From Sulfurisphaera ohwakuensis (GTDB lineage Archaea > Thermoproteota > Thermoprotei_A > Sulfolobales > Sulfolobaceae): a stretch of DNA of 64,000 nucleotides. Positions 10,589 to 24,087 of this stretch are shown here, piece by piece. The notes beneath the pieces were generated by a model. The model had not been told where the DNA came from and made no database searches. It saw only the letters and a program-made list of their open reading frames with translations. Position numbers and translations under genes: made by a program. Positions within the stretch are counted from its first letter, which is position 1. Every line of letters begins with the position of its first letter. The DNA is taken from contig NZ_CP045484.1 of the NCBI RefSeq assembly GCF_009729055.1, positions 1,426,001 through 1,490,000 of the forward strand, read 5' to 3'.

Positions 10589-11170
10589 ATGGTTTTGATT
10601 ACTAAGATAAGAAAGCAGTCTAAGAAGATATTGCAGCCTATAGCATTGGCTTTAATAAAGATTAATGTGTCTGCAAATACTATAACTTTTGTAGGCTTAA
10701 TTCTATCTTTCTTATATTTAGCGATTATGTATTTCTTAAAAGATATAATAATTGGCTTGATTCTTCTTGCATTATCCGCATTTATGGATGCTATAGATGG
10801 GGAAGTTGCCAGGTTAAGTAATAAAGCAGGAAGTAAGGGAAGTTTCCTTGATAGTAGTTTAGATAGAATAGAAGATATTAATTATATATCTGGGTTATTT
10901 AGTCTAGGTTTCACGCCCCTCTTAATAGGACTATTAATTGGTGTATCTGTAACAATTTCTTATTTAAGAGCTAAAGCTGAATCCTTAGGAATAAAAATGG
11001 AAGGTAGAGGAATCATAGAAAGAGGAGAAAGAATAATGTTTTTGGTTATACTTTTATTGTTGTATCTATTATCTTTTACTATTTCATATTATTTCTTTCT
11101 CATATTCTTAATACTTTCTATAATAACTGTTATCCAAAGATTTATTGCAGTTTATTCCAGTTTACCATAA
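10589..11170 (+). CDS. CDP-alcohol phosphatidyltransferase, likely archaetidylinositol phosphate synthase
   Basis: About 193 residues with several membrane segments and the complete CDP-OH-P signature D-x2-D-G-x2-A-R-x8-G-x3-D-x3-D in [11 protein letters not shown]...GSFLDSSLD (about residues 67-93). Such enzymes join CDP-archaeol to inositol 1-phosphate (or another polar alcohol) to make ether phospholipids. GTG at 10586, ATG at 10589 and TTG at 10595 are all possible starts; a GGTGA sequence at 10585-10589 would best serve the TTG. Its 3' end overlaps priL by 19 bases on the opposite strand. Confidence 0.8.
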   Translation: MVLITKIRKQSKKILQPIALALIKINVSANTITFVGLILSFLYLAIMYFLKDIIIGLILLALSAFMDAIDGEVARLSNKAGSKGSFLDSSLDRIEDINYISGLFSLGFTPLLIGLLIGVSVTISYLRAKAESLGIKMEGRGIIERGERIMFLVILLLLYLLSFTISYYFFLIFLILSIITVIQRFIAVYSSLP

Positions 11171-12072
11171 TAAAATTGAAGAGGGTTTAAAGTATTACAA
11201 GAGGCTACACAAAGACCAAGTTCTTTCATCTTTTTACAAGAATATACTATATACTTAGTTTTTTTATTTCCTTTAAATTTTTTAACAATATTCTCATCTT
11301 TTGTAAGATCTATAGCACTTTTTTCATCACCTATATCGATATAATATGCTATTAAAACTCCGAGTTCTGTATTATTTAGCTCCTTTTTTTTCTTTAATTC
11401 TAAAATACAAGGCGGCGTTTTTCTTCCCTTTAATTCATCTGCAAGCTTTCTAATTTGTTCTGGGATTACAACGTCACTAACATTTACCATCTTCATTAGT
11501 TTATCTCTTATTTGAAATACTAGGATCCTTACAATTTCTTCTTTTGTTAAATATACTTTACCATCTTTAAGTATATGTGATGCTAAACTAAATTTGTTAT
11601 CTATTTTTCTAAGTTCTCTTGTGTATTTTAAAAAATCAATAAAATTCAAAGAATATTTAAGCGATAAAGAAAGAGTCTTTTTATTTTTCTTATATTTTAT
11701 TTCTATATTATTATAATTAATATTTAATCCTAAATAATTTGCTATTTCAACTAGTGTTTCTTCACTTTCATTAAGCAAATTTTTCTCAATTATTTGTGAC
11801 TCTTTATCTAGGAACTTTTTCTTTAGCATGTCATTATCTAATGCAGTTACAAGGTATAAGGTTGTATAAAATACTAGAACAGAATCCTTTATTTTATCAT
11901 AAGATTCTAATTCTTTATCTTTTAAAATTTTATCTATTCTTTCCTTAGCTTGATCAAGATAATAACTTCCATTAACTAATAAATCATTTAGACTTACTCC
12001 TCCGGCATATTTGTTTAATTCATCTTCTAATGGTTTTAAAAACGGATATTTTCTAAAGTCTAGTATTAGCAC
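11152..12072 (-). CDS. priL: DNA primase large subunit PriL
   Basis: A 306-residue protein with the PriL layout: helical N-terminal domain and a C-terminal domain with four cysteines that bind a [4Fe-4S] cluster (Cys222, Cys279, Cys288, Cys292; the last three in the [16 protein letters not shown] segment). PriL partners the catalytic PriS, and in Sulfolobus also PriX, to make primers. PriS is not in this window. Length is close to the S. solfataricus protein. Proximity to polB1 makes this a replication neighbourhood. Confidence 0.92.
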   Translation of the reverse strand: MLILDFRKYPFLKPLEDELNKYAGGVSLNDLLVNGSYYLDQAKERIDKILKDKELESYDKIKDSVLVFYTTLYLVTALDNDMLKKKFLDKESQIIEKNLLNESEETLVEIANYLGLNINYNNIEIKYKKNKKTLSLSLKYSLNFIDFLKYTRELRKIDNKFSLASHILKDGKVYLTKEEIVRILVFQIRDKLMKMVNVSDVVIPEQIRKLADELKGRKTPPCILELKKKKELNNTELGVLIAYYIDIGDEKSAIDLTKDENIVKKFKGNKKTKYIVYSCKKMKELGLCVASCNTLNPLQFYYGKLE

Positions 12073-12139
12073 TTCCTTTAATAATTTAGTGACAAAGTTT
12101 TTATAAGCTTATTACCTTTACGAAGGAATTAAGAGCAAT

Positions 12140-13855
12140 ATGAAGATATTTGTAGCCTCTGCATGGCCTTATGTAAATGCAGTACCACATCTAGGTAATT
12201 TGATAGGATCAGTATTATCTGCTGATGTTTTTGCTAGATATGCAAGGTTAAAATATGGCCAAGAGAACGTGGTATTTGTAAGTGGAAGTGACGAACATGG
12301 CACACCAATTGAGGTAGAAGCCAAGAAGAGAAATGTGAATCCTAAAGAGTTAACTGATCAAGCGCATGAATACGATAAAAAGTTATTTTTAGATGTGTGG
12401 GAGATTAGTTATAATAATTACACTAGAACAGAATCAGAAATTCACAAAACTTTTGTCAGAGATTTTATGTTAAAATTAGAAAAATATATAAAGACTGAAG
12501 AAGATGAAATTCCATATTGTGAGTATGATAAAATTTACTTACCAGATAGATTTGTGAAAGGTACTTGTCCTTATTGTGGATTTGAAGATGCAAGAGGAGA
12601 TCAATGCGATAATTGTGGTAGACTATTAACGCCAAGACTTCTAATTAATCCTAAGTGCGTATTATGTGGAAGAACGCCAGTATTTAAGAAAACTAAACAC
12701 TGGTTTTTTGATCTTTCAGCATTTAATGATAAAATTGAGGAATGGATCAAGAATTCTCAGACACTACCTGAAAATGTTAAGTCAGTAGCCTTAAGTTGGG
12801 TTAAAGAAGGACTAAAGCCAAGAAGCATTACGAGAGATAATGCTTGGGGTATTCCAGCACCTTTCGAAGGTGCTGAAGGTAAAACTATCTATGTATGGTT
12901 TGAGGCATTATTAGGTTATATCTCTGCTACGATAGAATATTTTAAGAAGATAGGAAAAGAAGAAGAATGGAAGAAATTCTGGTTTGGAAATGATGTTAAA
13001 AGTTATTACTTTATTGGAAAGGATAACATTCCATTCCATGCTGTAATATTACCAGCAATGCTAATGGCTTCTGGAGAAAATTATGTTTTACCTACAGTTA
13101 TAGCGGCAACAGAATATTTACTTTATGAAGGGCAAAAATTCAGTAAAAGTAGGAAAATTGGTGTATGGATTGATGAAGCTCCTCAATTATTAGACATAGA
13201 ATACTGGAGATTCATATTGATTAGACTTAGACCAGAAGAGAGAGACACTAATTTTACATGGAGAGAAGCACTAAGGATAGTTAATACAGAATTAAATGAT
13301 GATATCGGTAACTATGCAAATAGAGTATTAAGTATGGTAAGAAGATACTTTAATGGAGAGGTTCCTCAAATAAAATATGAAAAACTAAAAGATGAGGATA
13401 CTAAATTTATTAGTGAAATAAAAGAAGCTCCTAAAAAGATGAGTGAATTATTTGAGTTAGGAAAATTAAAGGCCGGAAGCGAAGAAATATTAAAGTTAGC
13501 TAGAAATGGTAACTCATATTTAAACATAAGAGCACCTTGGAATTTGATAAAGAACGATAAAGAAGAAGCTGGGAATGTCTTAAATATTGCCGTTAATTCT
13601 CTTAGGACATTATCTATCATGCTATATCCATTAATGCCAAAGAGTGCCGAAAAACTATATAACATGTTAGGGTTTAAAGATATAGAGAGAGAAAAATGGG
13701 ATCTCGCTGGAGAACTTGTTATTAAATCTAATCATAAAATTAATGAGGTAAGCGTTCTGTTTAAAAAAGTCGAACTAAATGAGAATGATATAAATAAAAA
13801 AATAGATGAAATAAGAAAGAACTTAGAAAAAATAAGACCTACCTTATTGCGTTAA
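12140..13855 (+). CDS. metG: methionyl-tRNA synthetase
   Basis: A 571-residue class I synthetase. HIGH-type signature [15 protein letters not shown] (residues 10-24); two zinc knuckles, [18 protein letters not shown] and CVLCG, between about 140 and 178; KMSKS-type signature [10 protein letters not shown] near 333-342. The C-terminal helical anticodon domain ends without a fused tRNA-binding domain, as is common in Sulfolobales. A separate EMAP-like domain protein, if present, is elsewhere. The end overlaps atpI by 12 bases tail-to-tail. Confidence 0.97.
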   Translation: MKIFVASAWPYVNAVPHLGNLIGSVLSADVFARYARLKYGQENVVFVSGSDEHGTPIEVEAKKRNVNPKELTDQAHEYDKKLFLDVWEISYNNYTRTESEIHKTFVRDFMLKLEKYIKTEEDEIPYCEYDKIYLPDRFVKGTCPYCGFEDARGDQCDNCGRLLTPRLLINPKCVLCGRTPVFKKTKHWFFDLSAFNDKIEEWIKNSQTLPENVKSVALSWVKEGLKPRSITRDNAWGIPAPFEGAEGKTIYVWFEALLGYISATIEYFKKIGKEEEWKKFWFGNDVKSYYFIGKDNIPFHAVILPAMLMASGENYVLPTVIAATEYLLYEGQKFSKSRKIGVWIDEAPQLLDIEYWRFILIRLRPEERDTNFTWREALRIVNTELNDDIGNYANRVLSMVRRYFNGEVPQIKYEKLKDEDTKFISEIKEAPKKMSELFELGKLKAGSEEILKLARNGNSYLNIRAPWNLIKNDKEEAGNVLNIAVNSLRTLSIMLYPLMPKSAEKLYNMLGFKDIEREKWDLAGELVIKSNHKINEVSVLFKKVELNENDINKKIDEIRKNLEKIRPTLLR

Positions 13856-15949
13856 TTCAACATAAGTCATTACTGGTTCAAATTTTCTTCCTCTTCCCTC
13901 ATAGAACTTACTAAACATTTCGTAGAAGTGAAGTCTCATGTCTTGGATAAATACTATTAATCCTTCTAAGGCTATTGCCAGTAAATTGCCTATAATCAAT
14001 ATGACTATGCCAGCTGGGTTTATGAAAACTGACAATAACGATGAAGGATTTCCTGCAGCCAAGTAAGCCATATAAGAGAATGCATAAAGGATGTAATAGT
14101 GTGCTATTGCAAAAACTAGTACACGTATGAATGATATTGTATTTGATAGCAACAGTAAAGCTGCCTCAAAACCCCCTTCAATAAAGCCAAATATTATTGC
14201 TGAACCAGTGCTAGCATGCTCATGCTTCTTTAAGAGATACGCTTTTGCAACCCAATTGTATATTAGTCCTATCTCTACCCATATTACCAAGATGTCAGCT
14301 AAAATTTGTACACTTGGAGGTGCTGGCGTACCTGAATGGAATAGGAAATATGAAATTCCTCCTAATATCATTGCTTCTTCTCCTTGATAATTGCTGATGT
14401 TAATGAATCCATATAGGAAAACTATTAGAGGTACTATATATATAATAAATAATGGTAACCTATCTAAGAATAGAAATTCTTTATCTTTTTTCTTTATAGC
14501 ATTTATAACTCCAAGTAGTGTACTTACGAATAGTAATATAGATCCCAGTAGTAATGATAATAATATTGTATTAATTATTGCGTTTGCACCAGTAGGAATT
14601 ATATCACTTATCTTTTCATAAAATGAAACTGGAATGGGCCAAGCATAATATAACGGGCCAACTGGTGCAGACGGGTTATTTAGTAATTCTTGTAAACCTC
14701 CTACTGGTAAAGGACCAAAGAATTCTCTAGCTAGAAGACCGGTAACCATTGCAACTATGCTTGAGTATATAAGAACTAATGAGAGTTTTACTGTATTCTC
14801 GCTTCCTCTCTTTTTACCGTAATTGTAAAACCATATAGAAAAGAGTAAAAGAACAAGTGCGTTTCCAAAATCTGGGAACATTAGACCAAAAAGGAAGGGA
14901 AATGTTATAATAAGGAATATTGTTGGCGAAATTTCCCAATAAGAAGGTGTTCCATAAAATTCTATTACAGATTCTAATGGAATAATTGATTTTGGTAATT
15001 TAACATAAGTAGGTGGTTCTTCTTGTTCTTCTCCGTATCTTTTCGGATACTCATAAGTTATAAACGCAATATTTTCTATCATCTTTGACAGTCTTTTTAG
15101 TGACTTATCTGGTACATAACCTTCAACCTGTACGTAATACTCAGATTTTCTTGCTTTTGCGAGAATATTCATTGCGTCTCTAATTGTGAGTAATTTTCCA
15201 TAAAGTTCTTTAATATTTTTCTCATCTTCTTTAATTTTCTTAGCTAATTCTTCTCTTCTTTGAGTCAGTATAGTTTGTATATTATTAATTCTTTCCTTCA
15301 AGTTACCGTAGTAAATTTGTGGTGCAATAAAATCAGGTGTTTCAAATTTTCTAAGTCCAAGTTCTTTTAATATTTCGTCTAAGTTTGAGCCTTTTCTTGA
15401 AAGTACTAGGCTAGCATATCTATTATTTCCTAATTCATCTACTATAACTACAGCTCCTTTATCCTCTAGTTGTTTTTTCTGGATTTCATTAATAACTACT
15501 AATGCTACTTCGAAATGTGTAGAGGAATATAGAACCTTAAGATCGATTCCAATATTTTTAAATGGTTCTACTTCCTGAAGTTGTGAATTCAAAGTATCTA
15601 ATTCTGCCCTTAATTTTCCTATTTCCTCTAGTAAATCTTTATATTTATTCTCTATTTCTGAGCCCTCGATAAATACTTGATTAGATGCCTCTATCCAGTC
15701 ATTTACTTTCATTTTACCTTGAGGTTCTATATTTAATCCACCCAATTCCATTAAGATCTTCATTTTGTTTATGTGTTCGTTTACTTCACCTAGATTTCGT
15801 CTTGCATCCTCAAATCTAAGGTTTGATATTGGTGTTTTAGGTTCTTCTGGTTCGAATTCTTTAAATTTCAAGAGGGCTGTTATGAGTTCGTTTATTTTTT
15901 GTTTCGGTGTCAGTATTTCCACTCTAGCCATTGTCTCGGGAATAATCAC
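13844..15949 (-). CDS. atpI: A-type ATP synthase subunit I (a)
   Basis: A 701-residue membrane subunit: soluble, coiled-coil-rich N-terminal half (to about residue 330) that contacts the peripheral stalk, and a C-terminal half with about eight transmembrane helices including the conserved proton-path region [20 protein letters not shown] near residue 613-632. It forms the stator half-channel with the c ring. Start may be GTG 15949 or, giving [12 protein letters not shown] 15931; neither has a clear Shine-Dalgarno. It is divergent from the other ATP synthase genes across a 70-base promoter region, so expression of I could be set separately. Confidence 0.93.
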   Translation of the reverse strand: MIIPETMARVEILTPKQKINELITALLKFKEFEPEEPKTPISNLRFEDARRNLGEVNEHINKMKILMELGGLNIEPQGKMKVNDWIEASNQVFIEGSEIENKYKDLLEEIGKLRAELDTLNSQLQEVEPFKNIGIDLKVLYSSTHFEVALVVINEIQKKQLEDKGAVVIVDELGNNRYASLVLSRKGSNLDEILKELGLRKFETPDFIAPQIYYGNLKERINNIQTILTQRREELAKKIKEDEKNIKELYGKLLTIRDAMNILAKARKSEYYVQVEGYVPDKSLKRLSKMIENIAFITYEYPKRYGEEQEEPPTYVKLPKSIIPLESVIEFYGTPSYWEISPTIFLIITFPFLFGLMFPDFGNALVLLLFSIWFYNYGKKRGSENTVKLSLVLIYSSIVAMVTGLLAREFFGPLPVGGLQELLNNPSAPVGPLYYAWPIPVSFYEKISDIIPTGANAIINTILLSLLLGSILLFVSTLLGVINAIKKKDKEFLFLDRLPLFIIYIVPLIVFLYGFINISNYQGEEAMILGGISYFLFHSGTPAPPSVQILADILVIWVEIGLIYNWVAKAYLLKKHEHASTGSAIIFGFIEGGFEAALLLLSNTISFIRVLVFAIAHYYILYAFSYMAYLAAGNPSSLLSVFINPAGIVILIIGNLLAIALEGLIVFIQDMRLHFYEMFSKFYEGRGRKFEPVMTYVELTQ

Positions 15950-15957
15950 TGTGATTC

Positions 15958-16019
15958 ATTATGTTAAATTACGGATAGGTTAAAAATATTTAATCTTAAA
16001 TTTAAAATGATAGTTCGAG
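15958..16019. promoter_or_regulatory. divergent promoter region between atpI and atpF operon
   Basis: The 70 bases between the oppositely directed ATP synthase transcripts are almost all A and T. TTAAAAATATTTAATC (about 15979-15994) and AAATTTAAAA (15998-16007) are both reasonable box A candidates for the atpF direction, and the reverse of GTTAAATTACG (15962-15972) for atpI. No further operator-like repeat was noted. Confidence 0.45.
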
Positions 16020-16322
16020 ATGGGTAAAGTTTTAGTTATTGGGGACAAGTACACTGTGAACCTTTTTAGATTAATTGGTGTTGAAAGCTTAGTCCTAGAA
16101 GATCCTCTAAAATTAGAGGATACAATACAAAAACTAAAGAAAAGAGAGGATATAGATCTGATATTAATTTCTAATGATTTGTATACGCCAGTAAAAGAGA
16201 AAATAGATTCGTTATTATTGGAACAGAAAAAGCCTTTAATTACGATTATACCTTCTCCTTATAGTGAATCTAAACCAATTGATGTGAAAAGTTTAATACT
16301 TAGAGCATTAGGATTTGGGTGA
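16020..16322 (+). CDS. atpF: A-type ATP synthase subunit F
   Basis: A 100-residue protein with the Rossmann-like subunit F fold (GKVLVIGDKYTVNLFRLIGV at the N-terminus, then DLILISND near residue 40). Subunit F sits on the central stalk with D and modulates ATP hydrolysis in A-type synthases. First gene of the main atp operon; its stop overlaps atpE by four bases. Confidence 0.9.
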   Translation: MGKVLVIGDKYTVNLFRLIGVESLVLEDPLKLEDTIQKLKKREDIDLILISNDLYTPVKEKIDSLLLEQKKPLITIIPSPYSESKPIDVKSLILRALGFG

Positions 16323-16903
16323 TAAAGTTGGTTTCTTTTGAAGATTTGTTGAATTATTCTTTAAATGAAGAAAAAAATAAGATTACAGAAGAATTTAAAA
16401 AAATTTTATCTGAAATGAATCAAATAATAGACGAGGCTTACGCAGAAGTATATAGAGAATATAGCGCTAAAATAATAGACCTTGTGAATAAAAACAATGA
16501 TAGAATTAGAGGAGAAATAGCTAAAATGGAGATAGAAAATAAGAGACTTATAAGTAAAGAAATGGACTATTGGATAGAAAATGTTAAAGAAAATGCAAAG
16601 AAATCATTGTACGAATTTGTTAAAACTGATAATTATAAAAAAGGCTTAGAATCCATTATTAGCAGAGAAGTAAGCGATGGTTCAATTATTTATTGTTCAC
16701 CTAGTGATCAAAAATCCATAAGTGATATTATTAAGAAGAAGAAGATTAGTTGTAAGATTGTTGTTGATGAAAAAATAGTAGGCGGTATTAAAATTTACTA
16801 TCCTGATAAAAGTTTATTAAAAGATTTTACACTTGAAACAATTTTAAATCAAGTTTTTGATGATATAAGGGATAAAATAGCCCAAATTTTATTTGGTGAG
16901 TAA
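16319..16903 (+). CDS. atpE: A-type ATP synthase subunit E (peripheral stalk)
   Basis: A 194-residue protein with a long charged helical N-terminal half (coiled coil) and a C-terminal globular domain with [19 protein letters not shown] (about 143-160), the hallmark of subunit E that binds the top of the catalytic head. It starts at GTG inside the atpF stop. Works as stator with the small coiled-coil subunit. Stop is one base before the atpA ATG. Confidence 0.9.
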   Translation: MIKLVSFEDLLNYSLNEEKNKITEEFKKILSEMNQIIDEAYAEVYREYSAKIIDLVNKNNDRIRGEIAKMEIENKRLISKEMDYWIENVKENAKKSLYEFVKTDNYKKGLESIISREVSDGSIIYCSPSDQKSISDIIKKKKISCKIVVDEKIVGGIKIYYPDKSLLKDFTLETILNQVFDDIRDKIAQILFGE

Positions 16904-16904
16904 T

Positions 16905-18683
<1,779 letters not shown>

Positions 18684-20081
18684 ATGAGTCTCCTTAATGT
18701 TAGGGAATATTCAAATATTTCAATGATTAAAGGTCCATTAATTGCTGTTCAAGGGGTTAGTGATGCCGCTTATAATGAATTAGTTGAAATTGAGATGTCG
18801 GATGGAAGTAAAAGAAGAGGATTGGTTGTAGATTCTCAGATGGGTGTAACATTTGTTCAAGTATTTGAAGGCACTACTGGAATCTCTCCTACTGGTTCCA
18901 AAGTAAGGTTTCTAGGTAGGGGTTTAGAGGTCAAAATATCAGAAGAGATGTTAGGTAGAATATTTAATCCGTTGGGTGAGCCATTAGATAATGGCCCACC
19001 AGTAATAGGTGGTGAGAAGAGAAACATAAATGGTGATCCAATAAACCCGGCTACCAGAGAATATCCAGAAGAATTTATACAAACTGGTATATCCGCGATA
19101 GATGGTTTAAATTCATTACTCAGAGGTCAAAAATTACCGATCTTCAGTGGAAGCGGTTTACCTGCAAATACTTTAGCTGCTCAGATAGCAAAACAAGCTA
19201 CTGTTAGAGGAGAAGAAAGTAATTTCGCAGTAGTATTTGCCGCTATAGGAGTTAGATATGATGAAGCGTTATTCTTTAGAAAATTTTTCGAAGAAACCGG
19301 GGCAATTAATAGAGTAGCTATGTTCGTTACATTAGCTAATGATCCGCCATCTTTAAAGATCTTAACTCCTAGAACTGCTTTAACTTTAGCCGAATATTTA
19401 GCATTTGAAAAGGATATGCATGTATTGGCAATATTAATTGATATGACTAACTATTGTGAAGCTTTAAGAGAGTTAAGTGCTTCTAGAGAAGAAGTTCCAG
19501 GTAGAGGTGGTTATCCTGGTTATATGTATACTGATTTAGCTACAATCTATGAAAGAGCTGGAAAAGTAATAGGTAAGAAAGGATCAATTACTCAAATGCC
19601 TATATTAACAATGCCTAATGATGACATGACTCATCCTATTCCAGATTTAACTGGATATATAACAGAAGGGCAGATTGTGTTAGATAGATCACTATTTAAT
19701 AAGGGTATATATCCCCCAATTAATGTACTGATGAGTTTATCAAGGTTAATGAAAGATGGTATTGGAGAAGGTAAAACGAGAGATGATCATAAAGATTTAT
19801 CTAATCAGTTGTTTGCAGCTTATGCTAGGGCTCAAGATATAAGAGGTTTAGCTGCAATAATAGGTGAGGATAGTTTATCTGAAGTAGATAGGAAATATTT
19901 ATTATTTGCTGAAGCATTCGAAAGAAGATTTGTCGCTCAAGGTGTTAACGAAAATAGAAGCATAGAAACTACCTTAGATATAGGTTGGGAAGTATTATCT
20001 ATATTACCAGAGTCAGAACTTTCACTTATAAGGTCAGAATATATTAAGAAATATCATCCTAATTACCGTGGTAAGAAATGA
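18684..20081 (+). CDS. atpB: A-type ATP synthase subunit B
   Basis: A 465-residue non-catalytic nucleotide-binding subunit. The P-loop is replaced by [13 protein letters not shown] (about 153-165), as usual in B subunits, and the [20 protein letters not shown] stretch near 274-293 is conserved. It alternates with A in the hexameric head. It starts directly after the atpA stop and overlaps atpD by four bases. Confidence 0.97.
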   Translation: MSLLNVREYSNISMIKGPLIAVQGVSDAAYNELVEIEMSDGSKRRGLVVDSQMGVTFVQVFEGTTGISPTGSKVRFLGRGLEVKISEEMLGRIFNPLGEPLDNGPPVIGGEKRNINGDPINPATREYPEEFIQTGISAIDGLNSLLRGQKLPIFSGSGLPANTLAAQIAKQATVRGEESNFAVVFAAIGVRYDEALFFRKFFEETGAINRVAMFVTLANDPPSLKILTPRTALTLAEYLAFEKDMHVLAILIDMTNYCEALRELSASREEVPGRGGYPGYMYTDLATIYERAGKVIGKKGSITQMPILTMPNDDMTHPIPDLTGYITEGQIVLDRSLFNKGIYPPINVLMSLSRLMKDGIGEGKTRDDHKDLSNQLFAAYARAQDIRGLAAIIGEDSLSEVDRKYLLFAEAFERRFVAQGVNENRSIETTLDIGWEVLSILPESELSLIRSEYIKKYHPNYRGKK

Positions 20082-20728
20082 GCTCTAGAAAAATTCTACC
20101 TACAAAACTTAATTTGATTAATTTAAGAAAACAAATAAGATTAACTAGAACTATAAAGAGATTACTGGAAAACAAAAGAGAAGTTCTTTTGATATATTTA
20201 AGAGAATATGCTAATGAGTATGAGAAACTTTATTCAGAAGTTAGTCAACTGCTCAAAGAGGTCTATGAAACATATTTAATGGGTGTGAGTGCAGAAGGAA
20301 TATCCACAGTGGAATCTTATGCTAACTCTGTTCCTCCATCTTTACAAGTAAAAAGTGATCTTAAGGTTCTTTTTGGAGTAAGAATACCTATAGTTAAACT
20401 TGATGAAACTTCTATACAACCTCAACCTTTTGGTGATATAGAAGTTTCACCCTATATAACTAAATCAAGAGAAGCAATTGCCGAAGCATTTAAGAAAATA
20501 TTAGAGCTAGTAGAAATGGAATCTGCAATAAGGTCATTATCTGCTGAATTAAGAAAAACTCAAAGACTAATTAATGCAATCGATTCTTATATACTTCCAT
20601 ATTATACATCTTCTGCTAAATATATTAAAGGAGTTTTAGATGATAGAACAAGAGAAGAATTTGTTAGACTTAAAATGATAAGAAAAGTCCTACAAAAGAG
20701 GAGAGGGGAAAATGTCGGAAATAGATAA
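20078..20728 (+). CDS. atpD: A-type ATP synthase subunit D (central stalk)
   Basis: A 216-residue helical protein. N-terminus [28 protein letters not shown] is the classic subunit D/gamma-like start, with a second long helix near the C-terminus ending in [13 protein letters not shown]; the two form the central coiled coil that rotates within the head. Its last 17 bases overlap the start of the small subunit gene. Confidence 0.93.
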   Translation: MSSRKILPTKLNLINLRKQIRLTRTIKRLLENKREVLLIYLREYANEYEKLYSEVSQLLKEVYETYLMGVSAEGISTVESYANSVPPSLQVKSDLKVLFGVRIPIVKLDETSIQPQPFGDIEVSPYITKSREAIAEAFKKILELVEMESAIRSLSAELRKTQRLINAIDSYILPYYTSSAKYIKGVLDDRTREEFVRLKMIRKVLQKRRGENVGNR

Positions 20729-20891
20729 ATCAACAATAGATAAATATATAAATATTTTGAAATCAAAACTTGATCAGAAGAAAAGTGAATTACTTTCAAA
20801 AATAAACATGGAATATGAAAAAACATTAAAGCAACGACTAGATGAGCTGGAGAAGCTTAAAGGAAATATTTTAAAGGAAGTTCAAAAATAA
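20712..20891 (+). CDS. small coiled-coil subunit of Sulfolobus A-type ATP synthase
   Basis: A 59-residue protein from ATG 20712 to TAA 20889-20891, beginning [16 protein letters not shown] and ending GNILKEVQK. It is almost all charged helix (Lys/Glu/Leu heptads). It lies inside the operon between D and the proteolipid, the position of the roughly 7-kDa subunit named epsilon in the S. acidocaldarius operon. By composition it could be the peripheral-stalk partner of subunit E, comparable with subunit H/G in other archaea. A GGGGAAAATG sequence precedes the start. Confidence 0.8.
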   Translation: MSEIDKSTIDKYINILKSKLDQKKSELLSKINMEYEKTLKQRLDELEKLKGNILKEVQK

Positions 20892-20908
20892 TATCACGGT
20901 GTCTTGAT

Positions 20909-21214
20909 ATGAAGAAAACGTGGCTACCGCTTCTCTTGTTACCACTTCTAGCATCTGCTGCTATTTTTTCAGCACAAGCTCCCTATGATACTGCACAGGG
21001 TTTTGAAGGACTTAACATAGGTGCTGGATTAGCAATTGGTTTAGCAGCAATAGGTGCTGGTGTTGCTGTAGGTATGGCTGCTGCCGCTGGTATTGGTGTA
21101 TTAACAGAAAGAAGAGACATGTTTGGTACGATTTTAATCTTCGTAGCTATAGGTGAAGGAATAGCCGTATATGGTATATTATTCGCAGTATTAATGCTAT
21201 TCGGTAAGTTCTAA
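20909..21214 (+). CDS. atpK: A-type ATP synthase proteolipid subunit c (K)
   Basis: A 101-residue membrane protein. An N-terminal hydrophobic segment ([14 protein letters not shown]) looks like a signal sequence, followed by two transmembrane helices: one Gly/Ala-rich ([21 protein letters not shown]) and one carrying the ion-binding Glu in [12 protein letters not shown]. The short loop with RRD between them contacts the central stalk. The second helix lacks a sodium-type Q-x3-E signature seen nearby, so proton use is likely. Last gene of the operon. Confidence 0.95.
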   Translation: MKKTWLPLLLLPLLASAAIFSAQAPYDTAQGFEGLNIGAGLAIGLAAIGAGVAVGMAAAAGIGVLTERRDMFGTILIFVAIGEGIAVYGILFAVLMLFGKF

Positions 21215-21259
21215 AAGACAAAAATGTTTTTTATCTTCTTCTTATTTTCCTTTTCCTAA

Positions 21260-22711
21260 ATGAAAGTTTCCAGGGAAAAGTGGGAGAAAAATTTTAGCGA
21301 ATGGCTAGATTGGGTATTAAGAGAAGCCGAGATTTATGATTATGGCCGATATCCAGTAAAAGGTATGGGGGTATGGATGCCATATGGTTTTAAGATTAGA
21401 CAAAACGTACTTCAGCTTATCAGAAAATTATTAGATGAGACTGGGCATGAAGAAGTTTTATTCCCATTACTCATTCCAGAAGATTTATTGAAAAAAGAGA
21501 GCGAACACATAAGGGGATTTGAGGAAGAAGTCTATTGGGTAACTAAGGGTGGTTCTCAAGATCTAGATGTAAAATTAGCATTAAGACCTACCAGTGAAAC
21601 TTCTATAACATTTATGGAATCTTTTTGGGTTAAAAGTTACAAACAATTACCTAAAAAATATTACCAAATTGTTAGTGTATTTAGATACGAGACTAAAGCT
21701 ACAAGGCCTATGATGAGATTAAGGGAAATAACAACTTTCAAGGAAGCTCATACACTTCACGAAACATATGAGGATGCGGCTAGGCAAGTAGACGAAGCTA
21801 TAAATATATATAAAGCGTTCTTTGATGAACTTGGAATTCCATATATGATTTCTAAAAGACCAGAATGGGATAAATTTGCTGGAGCTGAGTACACTATAGC
21901 TTTTGATACTATATTACCAGATTCAAGAGTTTTACAAATAGGTACTGTGCATCATTTAGGTCAGCACTTTACGAAGGCTTTTGATTTCAAAATCCAAAGA
22001 AAAGATGGAAGTTTAGATTATCCTCATCAAACTAGTTATGGGATTTCAGATAGAGTAATAGCAGTACTTATAGCTATAAATGGTGATGATCATGGTCCAG
22101 TACTAAACCCTGTAATAGCGCCAATAAAGGCAGTTATAGTTCCTATACCAGCTAAGGATGAAGAAACAACTGCTAAAATTATTAACTATGCTAAAGAAGT
22201 TGGAGAGAATCTAAAGAATAGTGGCATTACTGTGGTAATAGATGATGATAAAGAGAAAACACCTGGTGAGAAGTTCTATATATGGGAATTAAAAGGAGTT
22301 CCTTTAAGAATTGAAATAGGCCCTAAGGAACTAAATAATAATACTGTTTATATTAAAAGAAGGGATACTTTTGAAGGTAAATCAGTGCCTAAAGATAAGG
22401 CAGCAGAGGAGGTAAATACTCTATTAGAAAAAATAAAGAATGATTTACATGAGAAGGCGTTAAAGTTCTTAAAAGCGAGAATAATATATACGGAAGACCT
22501 TAATGAGGCTAAAAAGATTTTAGAAGAAAGAGCTGGCGTTGTTGAAGTACCATGGTGTGGTGATAATAATTGCGGCTTACAACTTCAAGATGTAACTAAT
22601 GCTAGAGTTTTGGGTATTCCTCTTGATGAGGATAAAGATGTTAGTAATACAAAGTGTGTAATGTGTAAAAAACCAGCAAAATCATTACTTAGGTTGGCAA
22701 AAACTTATTAA
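21260..22711 (+). CDS. proS: prolyl-tRNA synthetase, archaeal type
   Basis: A 483-residue class II synthetase without the bacterial editing insertion. Motif 2 is in [25 protein letters not shown] (about 138-162), preceded by LRPTSETS (motif with the Thr and Glu that bind proline); motif 3 is near [14 protein letters not shown]. The C-terminal zinc-binding domain keeps the WCGDNNCG and CVMCKKP cysteines. It charges tRNA-Pro. Transcribed 45 bases after the proteolipid gene, with T-rich sequence between. Confidence 0.97.
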   Translation: MKVSREKWEKNFSEWLDWVLREAEIYDYGRYPVKGMGVWMPYGFKIRQNVLQLIRKLLDETGHEEVLFPLLIPEDLLKKESEHIRGFEEEVYWVTKGGSQDLDVKLALRPTSETSITFMESFWVKSYKQLPKKYYQIVSVFRYETKATRPMMRLREITTFKEAHTLHETYEDAARQVDEAINIYKAFFDELGIPYMISKRPEWDKFAGAEYTIAFDTILPDSRVLQIGTVHHLGQHFTKAFDFKIQRKDGSLDYPHQTSYGISDRVIAVLIAINGDDHGPVLNPVIAPIKAVIVPIPAKDEETTAKIINYAKEVGENLKNSGITVVIDDDKEKTPGEKFYIWELKGVPLRIEIGPKELNNNTVYIKRRDTFEGKSVPKDKAAEEVNTLLEKIKNDLHEKALKFLKARIIYTEDLNEAKKILEERAGVVEVPWCGDNNCGLQLQDVTNARVLGIPLDEDKDVSNTKCVMCKKPAKSLLRLAKTY

Positions 22712-22744
22712 TAATATAAACTAGGAATTAAATAGGGTGCTAAT

Positions 22745-23032
22745 TTGCCAAAGAAAAGAGAAAATAGAGGAAGGAGAAAGGGAGATAAAGGTCATGTAGG
22801 TTATATTTATTGTGATCAATGTGGTGCTAGAGTACCAGAGGATAAGGCTATATGTGTTACGAAGATGTATAGTCCAGTAGATCCAGCTTTAGCTTCTGAA
22901 TTAGAAAAGAAAGGAGCCATAATAATGAGATATCCAGTTACTAAATGTTATTGTGTAAATTGTGCTGTATTTTTGGGAATAATTAAGATTAGACCAGAAG
23001 AAGAAAGAAAACAAAAAGCAAAACTCTACTAA
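22745..23032 (+). CDS. rps26e: ribosomal protein S26e
   Basis: A 95-residue zinc-binding small-subunit protein. N-terminus PKKRENRGRRKGDKGHVGYI is highly basic for rRNA contact, and the zinc site is formed by YCDQCG (residues 22-27) and the CYCVNC cluster (residues 67-72). Start is TTG at 22745, giving the PKKRENRGR start expected for S26e; no ATG or GTG is nearer. Confidence 0.93.
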   Translation: MPKKRENRGRRKGDKGHVGYIYCDQCGARVPEDKAICVTKMYSPVDPALASELEKKGAIIMRYPVTKCYCVNCAVFLGIIKIRPEEERKQKAKLY

Positions 23033-23076
23033 TAAACTTTTTTATGCATTTCATGTATATTTTAATTTGACGTCAA

Positions 23077-24087
23077 ATGAGATTATATGAACTAAGTTTT
23101 TATGAGGTCGAGCAATTCTTTTATAAGCTAGCAGAAGTGAGAGATATAATCAAAGATCAAGGTTTACTTTCCTTTTTACCACAAAAGTTAGATGCAGAAT
23201 TAGTCCAAGGTTCTACTATGGTAAAACATGCCTTTCCAATATTTCAGAAAGGAGGAGTTGTTATGGACGTAACTAATGTTACTCAGGCGGAAATCGCTGA
23301 AGATGCTGGAGCTACTGCTGTAATGGTTTTAGATAAATTACCTTATGATGTAAGAAAAAGTGGCGGTGTAGCAAGGATGGCTGACCCAAAGATAATTGAA
23401 GAAGTAATGAATTCTATTACAATCCCTGTTATGGCTAAGGTAAGAATAGGACATTATTATGAAGCCAAAATACTGGAAGCCTTAGGTGTTGATATGATAG
23501 ACGAGAGTGAAGTACTAACTCCAGCAGATGAGGAACACCATATTAATAAATGGGAATTTAAAGTACCTTTTGTAAATGGTGCAAGGAACTTAGGAGAAGC
23601 TTTAAGAAGGATAACAGAAGGTGCATCAATGATTAGAACTAAGGGTGAGGCTGGTACTGGTAATGTAAGTGAAGCTGTTAAACACATGAAGATAATAAAT
23701 GGTGAAATAAGGTCGTTGATTTCCATGTCAGAAGAAGATAGAATGAAAAAAGCAAGAGAATATCAAGTTCCATATCAAATAGTTGAGTTAACAGTAAAGT
23801 TAGGAAGATTACCAGTAGTTAATTTCGCTGCTGGAGGTATTGCAACACCAGCAGATGCTGCATTAATGATGTGGTTAGGTGCTGATGGCATATTTGTAGG
23901 TTCTGGTATCTTTAAGAGCCAAGACCCTGATGTTAGAGCGAAGGCTATAGTATTAGCTACCGCTAACTGGGAAGACCCAGAAATAGTTCTTGAAGCTCAA
24001 AAGATGATAAGCGAAAGTAAAAGCATGATGGGAATTGATATTAAAGCATTGAAGCCAGAGGAATTACTTCAGGTGAGAGGTCAATGA
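23077..24087 (+). CDS. pdxS: pyridoxal 5'-phosphate synthase subunit PdxS
   Basis: A 336-residue (beta/alpha)8 barrel of the Pdx1 family. Conserved features include [28 protein letters not shown] near 50-77, the catalytic lysine region [14 protein letters not shown], and the [17 protein letters not shown] phosphate-binding segment. It condenses ribose 5-phosphate, glyceraldehyde 3-phosphate and ammonia from PdxT into PLP. Its end overlaps pdxT by four bases. Confidence 0.98.
   Translation: MRLYELSFYEVEQFFYKLAEVRDIIKDQGLLSFLPQKLDAELVQGSTMVKHAFPIFQKGGVVMDVTNVTQAEIAEDAGATAVMVLDKLPYDVRKSGGVARMADPKIIEEVMNSITIPVMAKVRIGHYYEAKILEALGVDMIDESEVLTPADEEHHINKWEFKVPFVNGARNLGEALRRITEGASMIRTKGEAGTGNVSEAVKHMKIINGEIRSLISMSEEDRMKKAREYQVPYQIVELTVKLGRLPVVNFAAGGIATPADAALMMWLGADGIFVGSGIFKSQDPDVRAKAIVLATANWEDPEIVLEAQKMISESKSMMGIDIKALKPEELLQVRGQ

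Noticed and set aside
13366..13665. Open minus-strand frame within metG
   Set aside because: Shadow of the MetRS C-terminal domain; the translated sequence has no coherent motif and metG is certain.
14127..14621. Two plus-strand frames inside atpI
   Set aside because: Antisense to transmembrane helices of subunit I, which often leave the reverse frames open in AT-rich DNA.
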